The notes under the pieces are model-generated. The model was not told the DNA's origin. It saw only the letters and a program-made list of their open reading frames with translations, and did no database searches. A stretch of DNA of 8,663 nt, from positions 1-8,663 of the forward strand of contig JAIDNR010000364.1 of NCBI GenBank assembly GCA_029063695.1, read 5' to 3'. The position numbers and the translations under genes were made by a program. Source of the stretch: Ruminococcus sp. (lineage in GTDB: Bacteria > Bacillota > Clostridia > Oscillospirales > Ruminococcaceae). How positions within the stretch are numbered: the first letter of the stretch is position 1; each line of letters opens with the position of its first letter. This document shows positions 1 through 6,223 of the stretch, piece by piece.

Positions 1-437
1 AGATGATAGAATACTATCTCGGCGAAAAAGCAATACTTAAAAATGCGCCGACTTATCTGCCGTTTTATGAAGATGATAAAGACTATGTTCTTAAAAATAT
101 TCACAAGCTCGTTATCAAGGACGTTGCTGAAGCAGGCGGTTACGGTGTTGTTTTCGGAAGTGATTTGTCTGAAGAAAAACTGGAGCAGTTCAAGCGTACT
201 ATCATCAATGAGCCACGACGTTTCATTGCTCAGGAAGTAATTGATTTCAAGGATTTGCCCATTCTTGAAAACGACGAACAGGTAATGCGGAAAGCAGATT
301 TGAGAGCGTTTGTACTGTCGGGTGAAACCACAAGAGTATGGGCGTCGGGACTTACAAGATTTTCACGGAATCCCGATTCATTCGTAGTAAACTCATCACA
401 AGGAGGAGGCTTTAAAGATACATGGGTAATGTTATGA
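1..437 (+). CDS. Circularly permuted ATP-grasp protein (COG2308/DUF404-DUF407 type), C-terminal part
   Basis: The frame is open to the left edge, so this is the 3' end of a longer gene; the ATG at position 3 is internal. About 144 residues are visible, roughly the last third of a family that usually runs to about 450-500 residues. Visible family hallmarks, numbered from that ATG, are LVIKD (36-40), the glycine-rich GGYGVVFG (45-52), RRFIAQE (72-78), the GLTR strand (116-119) and the C-terminal signature SSQGGGFKDTW (131-141). ATP-grasp enzymes join a carboxylate to an amine or thiol through an acyl-phosphate. This circularly permuted group is predicted to act as a peptide or amide ligase; its substrate is not established. 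The next two genes, alpha-E and transglutaminase, are its usual partners. Family assignment is firm; the substrate is unknown. Confidence 0.9.
   Translation, partial: MIEYYLGEKAILKNAPTYLPFYEDDKDYVLKNIHKLVIKDVAEAGGYGVVFGSDLSEEKLEQFKRTIINEPRRFIAQEVIDFKDLPILENDEQVMRKADLRAFVLSGETTRVWASGLTRFSRNPDSFVVNSSQGGGFKDTWVML
401..409 (+). promoter_or_regulatory. Shine-Dalgarno AGGAGGAGG inside the ATP-grasp coding end
   Basis: The purine run that serves as ribosome binding site for the alpha-E gene is also part of the codons for the glycine-rich SSQGGG signature of the ATP-grasp protein. It is 12 bases from ATG 422 and 24 bases from ATG 434. The distance favours 422 for independent initiation, while the ATGA overlap at 434-437 would suit coupled initiation. 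Confidence 0.6.
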
Positions 438-1147
438 TTCAAAAATGCACAAGCAGTATTTCCACAGAACAAAGCAGCAGAATATATTGGCTTGGAAGAT
501 ACACAGAAAGGGCTTTTTCAACATTGAAATCCCTTGAAAGACTTTACGATAAGGTTATTGATAAAGACCCTGAGCATTACAAAAAATATCTCGACTGTTT
601 TGGTCTTGATGATATTTACGGTGATTACAAGGCATTTTTCCGCAGTTTCATTTTTGACGTGAATAACAGCTGTTCGGCGGCATACAGTCTGGAGCGTGCC
701 TATGATAATGGAATTGTTCTGAGAGAAGAAATCTCAACAGAGGCACTCGCTTACTTACAGCTTGCAAAGGATAAGCTGAAATCTGCTGAAAATACTCCGC
801 AGGGACTTGTTGTTGCACTCATGCCGCTGGAGGATATTTTGTACGGTTTTTATGGCTGTTTCACTGACCATGTTTACAGTGAGGAAATACGTGATATTTT
901 TCTTTGTGCAAAGTCTGTTGAACGTGTGGAGCTTTACATAAGACTTAAATACCGCACTGAAAAAATCATTTCAGAATTTGAGCGAATGTGTGAGTTTTTA
1001 AAAAGAATCCCCGAAAATACGCCATACAGATATAATGAAACCATTCTTGAAAATCTGAAAGAGATTGTTTATTCAGAAAGTTTCCAATATCAGGAGTTTT
1101 CTGCAATATCACTTATCAGCAGACTTTTTAGCGGAGGTGCAATATGA
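422..1147 (+). CDS. Alpha-E domain protein (DUF403/COG2307)
   Basis: The N-terminus carries the family signature IYWLGRYTERA (residues 21-31), followed by a mostly helical protein with no transmembrane segment or signal peptide. Alpha-E proteins are all-helical proteins of unknown biochemistry, encoded almost always beside the circularly permuted ATP-grasp gene. At about 240 residues this copy is shorter than the roughly 300 I expect for the family. Two starts compete. ATG 422 lies 12 bases after AGGAGGAGG (401-409) and overlaps the previous gene by 16 bases. ATG 434 forms an ATGA overlap with the upstream stop, typical of translational coupling, and gives a 237-residue protein. I list the longer form because of the SD spacing. 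The 3' end overlaps the transglutaminase start by ATGA. Confidence 0.88.
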   Translation: MGNVMIQKCTSSISTEQSSRIYWLGRYTERAFSTLKSLERLYDKVIDKDPEHYKKYLDCFGLDDIYGDYKAFFRSFIFDVNNSCSAAYSLERAYDNGIVLREEISTEALAYLQLAKDKLKSAENTPQGLVVALMPLEDILYGFYGCFTDHVYSEEIRDIFLCAKSVERVELYIRLKYRTEKIISEFERMCEFLKRIPENTPYRYNETILENLKEIVYSESFQYQEFSAISLISRLFSGGAI

Positions 1148-1926
1148 AGATTCTGAACTTTTCTTTTGCTACAAAACTCACTTTTGATAACTATGTTCAC
1201 GACCATTCATTTGCGCTCCGCTGTCTGCCGATTGAAAGCAGTACACAACATATTGTCAGCTGTGAGATGAATATTTCTCCGTTTGTGCCAACCAAAAATA
1301 CAGTTGATGCATTCGGCAACACAGTTACATCAGGATATATTTCAAAGGAACACCGTTTTCTTGATTTCGAGATAAGCGGACGTGCAGAAATTGACGTATC
1401 TAAGCCGAAAACAGACTTTATGCCCTGTTATTTGTATCAGTCGGAATATACTAAGCCGAACAAAAAACTACTGGATTTTTATCGTGAGATTTCCGCAAAA
1501 TGCAATAAGAAAAATCCCTTTGAAAGAGCCGTTTTTTTCTCGGATATTCTGTCCGATTTAGTTCAATACGAAAAGGGCGTTACTGATACAAAAACAACGG
1601 CTGTTCAGGCTTTTGAACTGAAAAAGGGCGTGTGTCAGGACTTTTCACACATTATGCTTGCATTGTTGAGAATGGATAATATCCCTTGCCGTTACATTGC
1701 AGGACTTGCGGCTTGCGACGGTGAAACTCATAGTTGGATAGAAATATGGGACGGCGGAAAGTGGCTTGGTTTTGACCCTGCCAATAATTGTCCCGTAAAT
1801 GAGGATTACCTCGTTTTGTCGCAGGGACGTGATTTCGGTGACTGCTCCATTGACAGAGGCGTGATGTTCGGAGCGTACACAAAGCAGTTGCAGCTTATCA
1901 CATCAAGTTTGAAAACGGCGTATTAA
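1144..1926 (+). CDS. Transglutaminase-like superfamily protein
   Basis: This 260-residue soluble protein has the bacterial transglutaminase-like layout: a beta-rich N-terminal region (about 1-95) and a papain-fold core (about 110-245). The catalytic triad can be read directly: Cys164 in KKGVCQDFSH, His196 in ETHSWIEIW and Asp211 in WLGFDPANN. The protein therefore looks active. Family members cleave or transfer amide and peptide bonds, and those next to ATP-grasp/alpha-E genes are predicted to act on the same peptide or amide product, as a peptidase or transferase. It starts in an ATGA overlap with the alpha-E stop, so translation is probably coupled. No signal peptide is seen, so action is expected in the cytoplasm. 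Family and triad are certain; the substrate is not known. Confidence 0.93.
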   Translation: MKILNFSFATKLTFDNYVHDHSFALRCLPIESSTQHIVSCEMNISPFVPTKNTVDAFGNTVTSGYISKEHRFLDFEISGRAEIDVSKPKTDFMPCYLYQSEYTKPNKKLLDFYREISAKCNKKNPFERAVFFSDILSDLVQYEKGVTDTKTTAVQAFELKKGVCQDFSHIMLALLRMDNIPCRYIAGLAACDGETHSWIEIWDGGKWLGFDPANNCPVNEDYLVLSQGRDFGDCSIDRGVMFGAYTKQLQLITSSLKTAY

Positions 1927-1932
1927 GGAGGT
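1924..1932 (+). promoter_or_regulatory. Strong Shine-Dalgarno TAAGGAGGT
   Basis: A near-perfect anti-16S complement overlaps the TAA stop of the transglutaminase gene and lies 7 bases before ATG 1940. It fixes the start of the AstE-like gene and is the strongest ribosome binding site in the window, suggesting high translation of that enzyme relative to its neighbours. Confidence 0.7.
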
Positions 1933-1939
1933 TTTACCA

Positions 1940-2881
1940 ATGATAAAGACAATATCGCAGGCAGGTCTTGCGGTGAACGAAAAACTTAAAATACAGAAAA
2001 ACAGTATCAAAAACGGTACTTCAAAAAAGCGTATCTGCATAGTTACGGGAACTCACGGTGACGAACTGGAGGGGCAGTATATCTGCTATGCACTGGGCGA
2101 ATATCTGAAAGAAAATATAGACAAACTCAACGGAACAGTCGATATTTATCCTGCACTTAATCCGCTCGGAATAGACAGCATAATGCGTGGCATTCCGGGT
2201 TATGACCTCGATATGAACAGAACTTTTCCGGGTACTGAATCGGGTACTATGCCCGAAATGATTGCTCACGAAATTCTGGAGGATTTGAAGGGTGCGGACG
2301 TTTGTATTGATATTCACGCAAGCAATATTTTTCTGCGTGAGATTCCGCAGATACGTATGAGCATTCCTACTTCCGAAATACTTCTGCCGTATGCTAAAAT
2401 GCTTAATGTGGATTTCGTATGGGTTCACGCATCGGCAACGGTACTTGAATCCACGCTTGCACATTCCCTTAATTCAGCTGGTACAAAAACTCTTGTTGTG
2501 GAAATGGGCGTTGGCATGAGGATTACGAAAGAATACTGCAAACAGCTTATGGACGGAATTATAAATCTGCTTGTGAATCTTGAAATGCTGAAAGATGTTG
2601 AAACTGCTGAAATCCGTGAGCCTGTAGTTTCTCTTGACGGTGCAGTGGGATTTGTAAATTCCCCTGCGGCAGGAATTTTTGTCCCCGACACAGAATTCGG
2701 AAGTATTGTTTCAGAGGGTGATATTATCGGAAGAATTGTTGATCCTCTAACAGGCGAGATTGCAGAAAATGCAGTTGCTCCATGTTCGGGACTTCTGTTC
2801 ACTTTGCGTGAATATCCTGTAGTTTACGGCGGTTCGCTTATTGCAAGAATTTTACGTCAGGAGGATAAGGAAAATGACTGA
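1940..2881 (+). CDS. AstE/AspA-type zinc hydrolase (succinylglutamate desuccinylase/aspartoacylase, M14-like)
   Basis: The 313-residue protein carries the complete family active site: the zinc-binding GTHGDE with His39 and Glu42, the second zinc histidine His126 in CIDIHAS, the substrate-carboxylate motif DMNR (91-94) and the likely catalytic Glu188 in LVVEMG. A C-terminal beta-barrel-like region (about 230-306, ending in YGGSLIARIL) matches the extra domain of AstE-like proteins. Members remove acyl groups from N-acyl amino acids or trim amino acids from peptides in the cytoplasm. Here the substrate could be the product of the upstream ATP-grasp ligase, but that is inference. The gene follows the transglutaminase gene by 13 bases and overlaps the next gene by 8. 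The general family name is safe; the names AstE or AspA should not be taken as substrate assignments. Confidence 0.88.
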   Translation: MIKTISQAGLAVNEKLKIQKNSIKNGTSKKRICIVTGTHGDELEGQYICYALGEYLKENIDKLNGTVDIYPALNPLGIDSIMRGIPGYDLDMNRTFPGTESGTMPEMIAHEILEDLKGADVCIDIHASNIFLREIPQIRMSIPTSEILLPYAKMLNVDFVWVHASATVLESTLAHSLNSAGTKTLVVEMGVGMRITKEYCKQLMDGIINLLVNLEMLKDVETAEIREPVVSLDGAVGFVNSPAAGIFVPDTEFGSIVSEGDIIGRIVDPLTGEIAENAVAPCSGLLFTLREYPVVYGGSLIARILRQEDKEND

Positions 2882-3812
2882 AAAAACAATTTTCACTCTT
2901 GAATCTGTTTATAGAGAGCCGCTTGAAATAAAAGCGTTCTGTTTCGGCGATATGAGCAAAAAAACAATATGTATTATGGGTGCAATGCGTGGAAATGAAG
3001 TCCAGCAGATGTACGTCTGTGCAAGACTTGTTCAGGAACTGAAAAAACTTGAAATCAACGGACATATTACTAAAAATACAGGAATTATGGTCATTCCCTG
3101 TGCGAATTATCACTCAATGAATATCGGAAAACGTTTCTGGGCAATGGATAACACCGACATTAACAGAATGTTCCCGGGATATGATCTCGGCGAGACTACC
3201 CAGCGTATTGCAGACGGTATTTTTGCAGAAATACAGGGATTTGAATACGGCATACAGCTTGCAAGTTTCTATCAGCCGGGACGTTTTCTGACTCATGTCA
3301 AGCAGATGGTTACAGAGTTCACAACAGACGAGGGACTTGCGGATTTTGGTTTGCCGTATGCTCTGAAACGTTCGCCGAAACCTTATGACACAACAACGCT
3401 GAACTACAACTGGCAGCTGTGGAATACAAAGGCTTATTCGCTCTTTACGCACTCCACTGACGATATGAAAGAGGATTCAGCTGACAATGCCCTTAATGCA
3501 ATTCTGCGTTTCATGAAAAAACGTGGAATCATAAATTATCCTATTCATGCGGGATATGTTACTTCAATTATTCATGAATCGGATATGTTTCAAGTACATT
3601 CTCCCTGTGGAGGAATTTGCAGAATAAAAACAAAAATCGGCGATGTTGTTGAACGTGGGCAAGTAATTGCAGAGATTCTGAATCCGTTGACCTGCGAAGT
3701 TCTTGCCGAAATCAAATCTCCCGAAAAATCAACGGTTTTTTTCCACTTTGCCTCACTGCTTATTGTAGAGGGAACGGTAATTTTCAAGCTTGTAAAAAAT
3801 AACAATTTCTGA
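2874..3812 (+). CDS. AstE/M14-like paralogue lacking the zinc ligands (probable pseudoenzyme)
   Basis: This 312-residue protein is colinear with the preceding one and has the same core plus C-terminal barrel (about 225-307). At the position of GTHGDE it has GAMRGNE, so the zinc histidine is Arg39, though Glu42 remains. The second histidine motif DIHAS is replaced by GIQLAS (126-131), and no glutamate sits where the partner has Glu188 (the region reads AYSLFTHS). The DINR motif (95-98), which binds the substrate carboxylate in the family, is kept. The protein probably still binds ligand but is unlikely to hydrolyse it; a regulatory or scaffolding partner of the upstream enzyme is plausible. 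ATG 2874 is chosen because GTCAGGAGGATAAGG lies just upstream and it overlaps the previous stop by 8 bases; an in-frame TTG at 2841 is less likely. Confidence 0.85.
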   Translation: MTEKTIFTLESVYREPLEIKAFCFGDMSKKTICIMGAMRGNEVQQMYVCARLVQELKKLEINGHITKNTGIMVIPCANYHSMNIGKRFWAMDNTDINRMFPGYDLGETTQRIADGIFAEIQGFEYGIQLASFYQPGRFLTHVKQMVTEFTTDEGLADFGLPYALKRSPKPYDTTTLNYNWQLWNTKAYSLFTHSTDDMKEDSADNALNAILRFMKKRGIINYPIHAGYVTSIIHESDMFQVHSPCGGICRIKTKIGDVVERGQVIAEILNPLTCEVLAEIKSPEKSTVFFHFASLLIVEGTVIFKLVKNNNF

Positions 3813-3822
3813 GGTGGTTTCA

Positions 3823-4119
3823 ATGAAAATTATGATAACTGTAAAAACAATGCAGGAAATGGGACGTCTTTGCTATGAACTCGGAAGCAGACATATTTCT
3901 GCTGAAATAAGCGAAAATATTGTGAAATGTCCCTTTGATGAAGGTCTGTTTCTGAGCCTGAAAACGCTGGGATTTAATGCAGAAAAAATCGGAGAAGATA
4001 ATTTCGAAAATATTTCACATACAAAAATACATCAGGAAATTCATAGACAGTCCGTTTCAAATGCTCACATAAATTCGGTGACTGTTACAACTCATTCAGA
4101 AACCACAACAATGAAATGA
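3823..4119 (+). CDS. Small protein of unknown function (98 aa)
   Basis: I do not recognise this protein. It begins at ATG 3823, preceded by GAGGTGG (3811-3817); a GTG at 3814 is in frame but lies within the ribosome binding site. Residues 1 to about 60 look like a small folded alpha/beta unit beginning KIMITVKTMQEMG, with two cysteines (17 and about 36). The last 35 or so residues are polar, with five histidines and a Ser/Thr-rich end (SETTTMK), and look flexible. There is no signal peptide or membrane segment. The stop codon overlaps the ribosome binding site of the next gene, so it is clearly part of the operon. It might be a carrier or substrate protein for the ATP-grasp/transglutaminase enzymes, or a small accessory subunit; neither is shown by the sequence. 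Confidence 0.75.
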   Translation: MKIMITVKTMQEMGRLCYELGSRHISAEISENIVKCPFDEGLFLSLKTLGFNAEKIGEDNFENISHTKIHQEIHRQSVSNAHINSVTVTTHSETTTMK

Positions 4120-4129
4120 GGAAATAATA

Positions 4130-4825
4130 ATGAAAATTATCGGCTGTATGCCCTTGTTTGACGATAATAAAAACAGCTATTGGATGCTTCCGAGATACAT
4201 GAAAATGCTTGAAGAACATGGAGCAGTTCCAATCATGCTGCCTCTGACTGATAATAAAGAAGAATTAGACTGTTTGCTTGATATGTGCGATGGATTTTTA
4301 CTGACAGGCGGTCAGGATGTATCTCCTGAATTATATGGAGAAATACCAAAAACCACTTGCGGTATGCCATGTACACTGCGTGACAATATGGAGGTGTATC
4401 TCCTTAAAGCGGCAGTTGATAAAGATAAATCTGTTCTGGGTATTTGCCGTGGAATACAGATTATAAATGCTTGTTTAGGCGGAACGCTGTATTAGGATCT
4501 GTCAACTGAATACGTAAGCAAAATCAATCATCATATGAAACCGCCTTATGACAGAACTGTTCATTTTGTTGATATTAAACCGTCTACGCCTCTTTCAAAT
4601 ATTCTTTGCCAAAATAAGATAGGCGTAAATAGCTATCATCATCAGGCTATAAAGAAGATTTCACCATACTTAAAGGCAGCCGCAATATCTGAGGACGGAT
4701 TGATAGAGGCTGTATATATGCCGGATGTAAAATTTGTTTTGGGTGTTCAATGGCATCCCGAATTTTCTTATGTAAAAGATAATAACAGCGTTAAAATCGT
4801 TAAATCATTCGTTAAGTCATTATAG
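4130..4825 (+). pseudogene. Gamma-glutamyl-GABA hydrolase-like (peptidase C26) gene interrupted by in-frame TAG
   Basis: Both halves of a class I glutamine amidotransferase-like hydrolase (C26/PuuD type) are present in one uninterrupted frame of 231 codons. The first half (1-121) has the oxyanion region FLLTGGQDVSP and the nucleophile Cys106 in GICRGIQ. The second half has NSYHHQAI and the catalytic His209 and Glu211 in VQWHPEF. Codon 122 (4493-4495) is TAG exactly where relatives have Gln (GGTLYQDL), so one C-to-T change from CAG explains it. Without readthrough, the 121-residue product has the nucleophile but neither His nor Glu and should be inactive. The second half's first ATG (4535) has no ribosome binding site. 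Relatives hydrolyse gamma-glutamyl amide bonds, which fits the glutamate theme of the operon. Recent pseudogene, sequencing error and amber suppression are all possible. Confidence 0.85.
4493..4495 (+). other. In-frame amber codon in the C26 hydrolase gene
   Basis: TAG follows TAT and precedes GAT within GGCGGAACGCTG-TAT-TAG-GAT-CTG. The reading frame is the same on both sides, so there is no frameshift. The only other TAG used as a stop on the plus strand is the terminal codon of this same gene (4823-4825); the other eight plus-strand genes end in TGA (six) or TAA (two). Two codons past that terminal TAG, at 4829-4831, a TGA occurs in the same frame. Confidence 0.9.
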
Positions 4826-4836
4826 AGGTGAAGGAA

Positions 4837-6210
4837 ATGAATCGTTCGATGATGGAAATGACGGACGTGTTGAACCGTGAGTTTGACGCGCTTGTCAAAT
4901 ACTGCATGATTTCGGGAGAATTTGATTCTGAATTTTATAAGCAGTATGATGTAAAGCGAGGACTTCGTGACAAGGACGGAAAAGGCGTTATTACAGGGCT
5001 TACAGAGATAAGCGATGTTGTTTCATATGAAATAAAAGATGGTAAAAAAGTACCAGCCGATGGTAACTTATACTATCAGGGATATAACGTATATGAGTTG
5101 TTACAAAATTCCAAGAATCAGCGTTATCTTTTTGAGGAGACAACGTATCTACTGCTTTTTGGTGAACTTCCGAATAAGCAACAAATGGAAAGTTTTCTTG
5201 AAATTCTCAGCAGTTTGCAGGAGCTTACCGGACAGTTTATTCGTGACGTCATTCTGAAAGCTCCAAGCAAAAATATAATGAACGCTCTTCAGAAAAGCGT
5301 TATAACGTTGTATTCTTACGATGAATATCCTGATTCCATTGAGGTTTCAAACGTTCTCAGACAGTCGCTTCAGCTAATAGGAAAACTTCCGCTTATAGCC
5401 GTTTATGCATATTATGCGTATCGTCATATTGAGGAGGGACACAGTCTACTTATTCGTACACCCAAAAAAGAGTACTCCACTGCAGAGAACATTCTGTATA
5501 TGCTTCATAAGGACGGAAATTTCACGCCTCTTGAAGCAAGAGTTCTTGATATTGCTCTTGTACTTCATGCGGAACACGGCGGCGGAAACAACTCGACTTT
5601 TACAAATCATGTTGTGACATCTTCCGGAACTGATACATATTCCGCAGTATGTGCGGCTATTTCATCGCTGAAAGGTCCACGTCATGGCGGTGCGAATATG
5701 AAAGTACAGCAGATGTTTGATGACATAAAGAGAAATATTTCTGACTGGGAAAATGAAAGTGAAATTCGTTGTTATCTTATGGAAATTCTTGATAAACAAC
5801 ATTTTGACGGTTCGGGACTTATCTATGGTCTTGGTCATGCAGTCTATACCGTTTCTGACCCTCGTGAAGTTATCCTTAAAAAATTTGCAAAAGAACTTTC
5901 TGAGGAAAAAGGATTGCAAAAGGAATTTGAACTTTATGACAGAGTTGAAAGAATCGGTCTTGAATGCATTGCGAAAAAGCGAAATTTATTAAAGCCTGTA
6001 TGTGCAAATGTCGATTTTTACAGCGGATTCATTTATACTATGCTTGGAATCCCACGTGAACTATTTACACCGATTTTCGCCATTGCAAGAATATCAGGCT
6101 GGTCTGCACATCGTCTTGAGGAACTTGTAAACAAAGGAAAAATAATCCGTCCGGCATATAAATTTGTCGGAATTCATAAGGATTATCATTCAGTTGAAAA
6201 TCGTATATAA
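4837..6210 (+). CDS. gltA: Citrate synthase
   Basis: The 457-residue protein has the citrate synthase fold and its signature sites: LHAEHGGGNNSTF (243-255) with the substrate-binding histidines, the SSLKGPRHGGAN loop (276-287), catalytic His334 in YGLGHAVY, catalytic Asp393 in NVDFYSG and the C-terminal RPAYKFVG. The sequence HAEHGGGNNSTF rather than the E. coli-type NADHEQNCSTS places it in the group common in Clostridia. It condenses acetyl-CoA with oxaloacetate to citrate. ATG 4837 is chosen because GAGGTGAAGG (4825-4834) sits just before it; an in-frame GTG at 4828 lies inside that site. It starts 11 bases after the C26 gene and is followed after 13 bases by isocitrate dehydrogenase. The 2-methylcitrate synthase alternative cannot be excluded by eye, but the isocitrate dehydrogenase partner argues for citrate. 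Confidence 0.93.
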   Translation: MNRSMMEMTDVLNREFDALVKYCMISGEFDSEFYKQYDVKRGLRDKDGKGVITGLTEISDVVSYEIKDGKKVPADGNLYYQGYNVYELLQNSKNQRYLFEETTYLLLFGELPNKQQMESFLEILSSLQELTGQFIRDVILKAPSKNIMNALQKSVITLYSYDEYPDSIEVSNVLRQSLQLIGKLPLIAVYAYYAYRHIEEGHSLLIRTPKKEYSTAENILYMLHKDGNFTPLEARVLDIALVLHAEHGGGNNSTFTNHVVTSSGTDTYSAVCAAISSLKGPRHGGANMKVQQMFDDIKRNISDWENESEIRCYLMEILDKQHFDGSGLIYGLGHAVYTVSDPREVILKKFAKELSEEKGLQKEFELYDRVERIGLECIAKKRNLLKPVCANVDFYSGFIYTMLGIPRELFTPIFAIARISGWSAHRLEELVNKGKIIRPAYKFVGIHKDYHSVENRI

Positions 6211-6223
6211 GGAGAGATTTACA

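Noticed and set aside
1926..1940. Internal promoter or attenuator between the transglutaminase and AstE-like genes
   Set aside because: The 13-base gap only holds a strong ribosome binding site. No -35/-10 pair or hairpin could be supported here or in the other short gaps of the block.
2021..2464. Long minus-strand open frame opposite the AstE-like gene
   Set aside because: Its translation shows no recognisable domain and it lies antisense to a well-supported enzyme gene with all catalytic motifs.
4535..4825. Second half of the C26 gene as an independent gene starting at ATG 4535
   Set aside because: It has no ribosome binding site, lacks the nucleophile half of the fold, and lies in the same frame as the first half, so it is the interrupted remainder of one gene.
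5662..5919. Minus-strand open frame opposite citrate synthase
   Set aside because: It lies antisense to the conserved active-site region of citrate synthase and shows no family signature.
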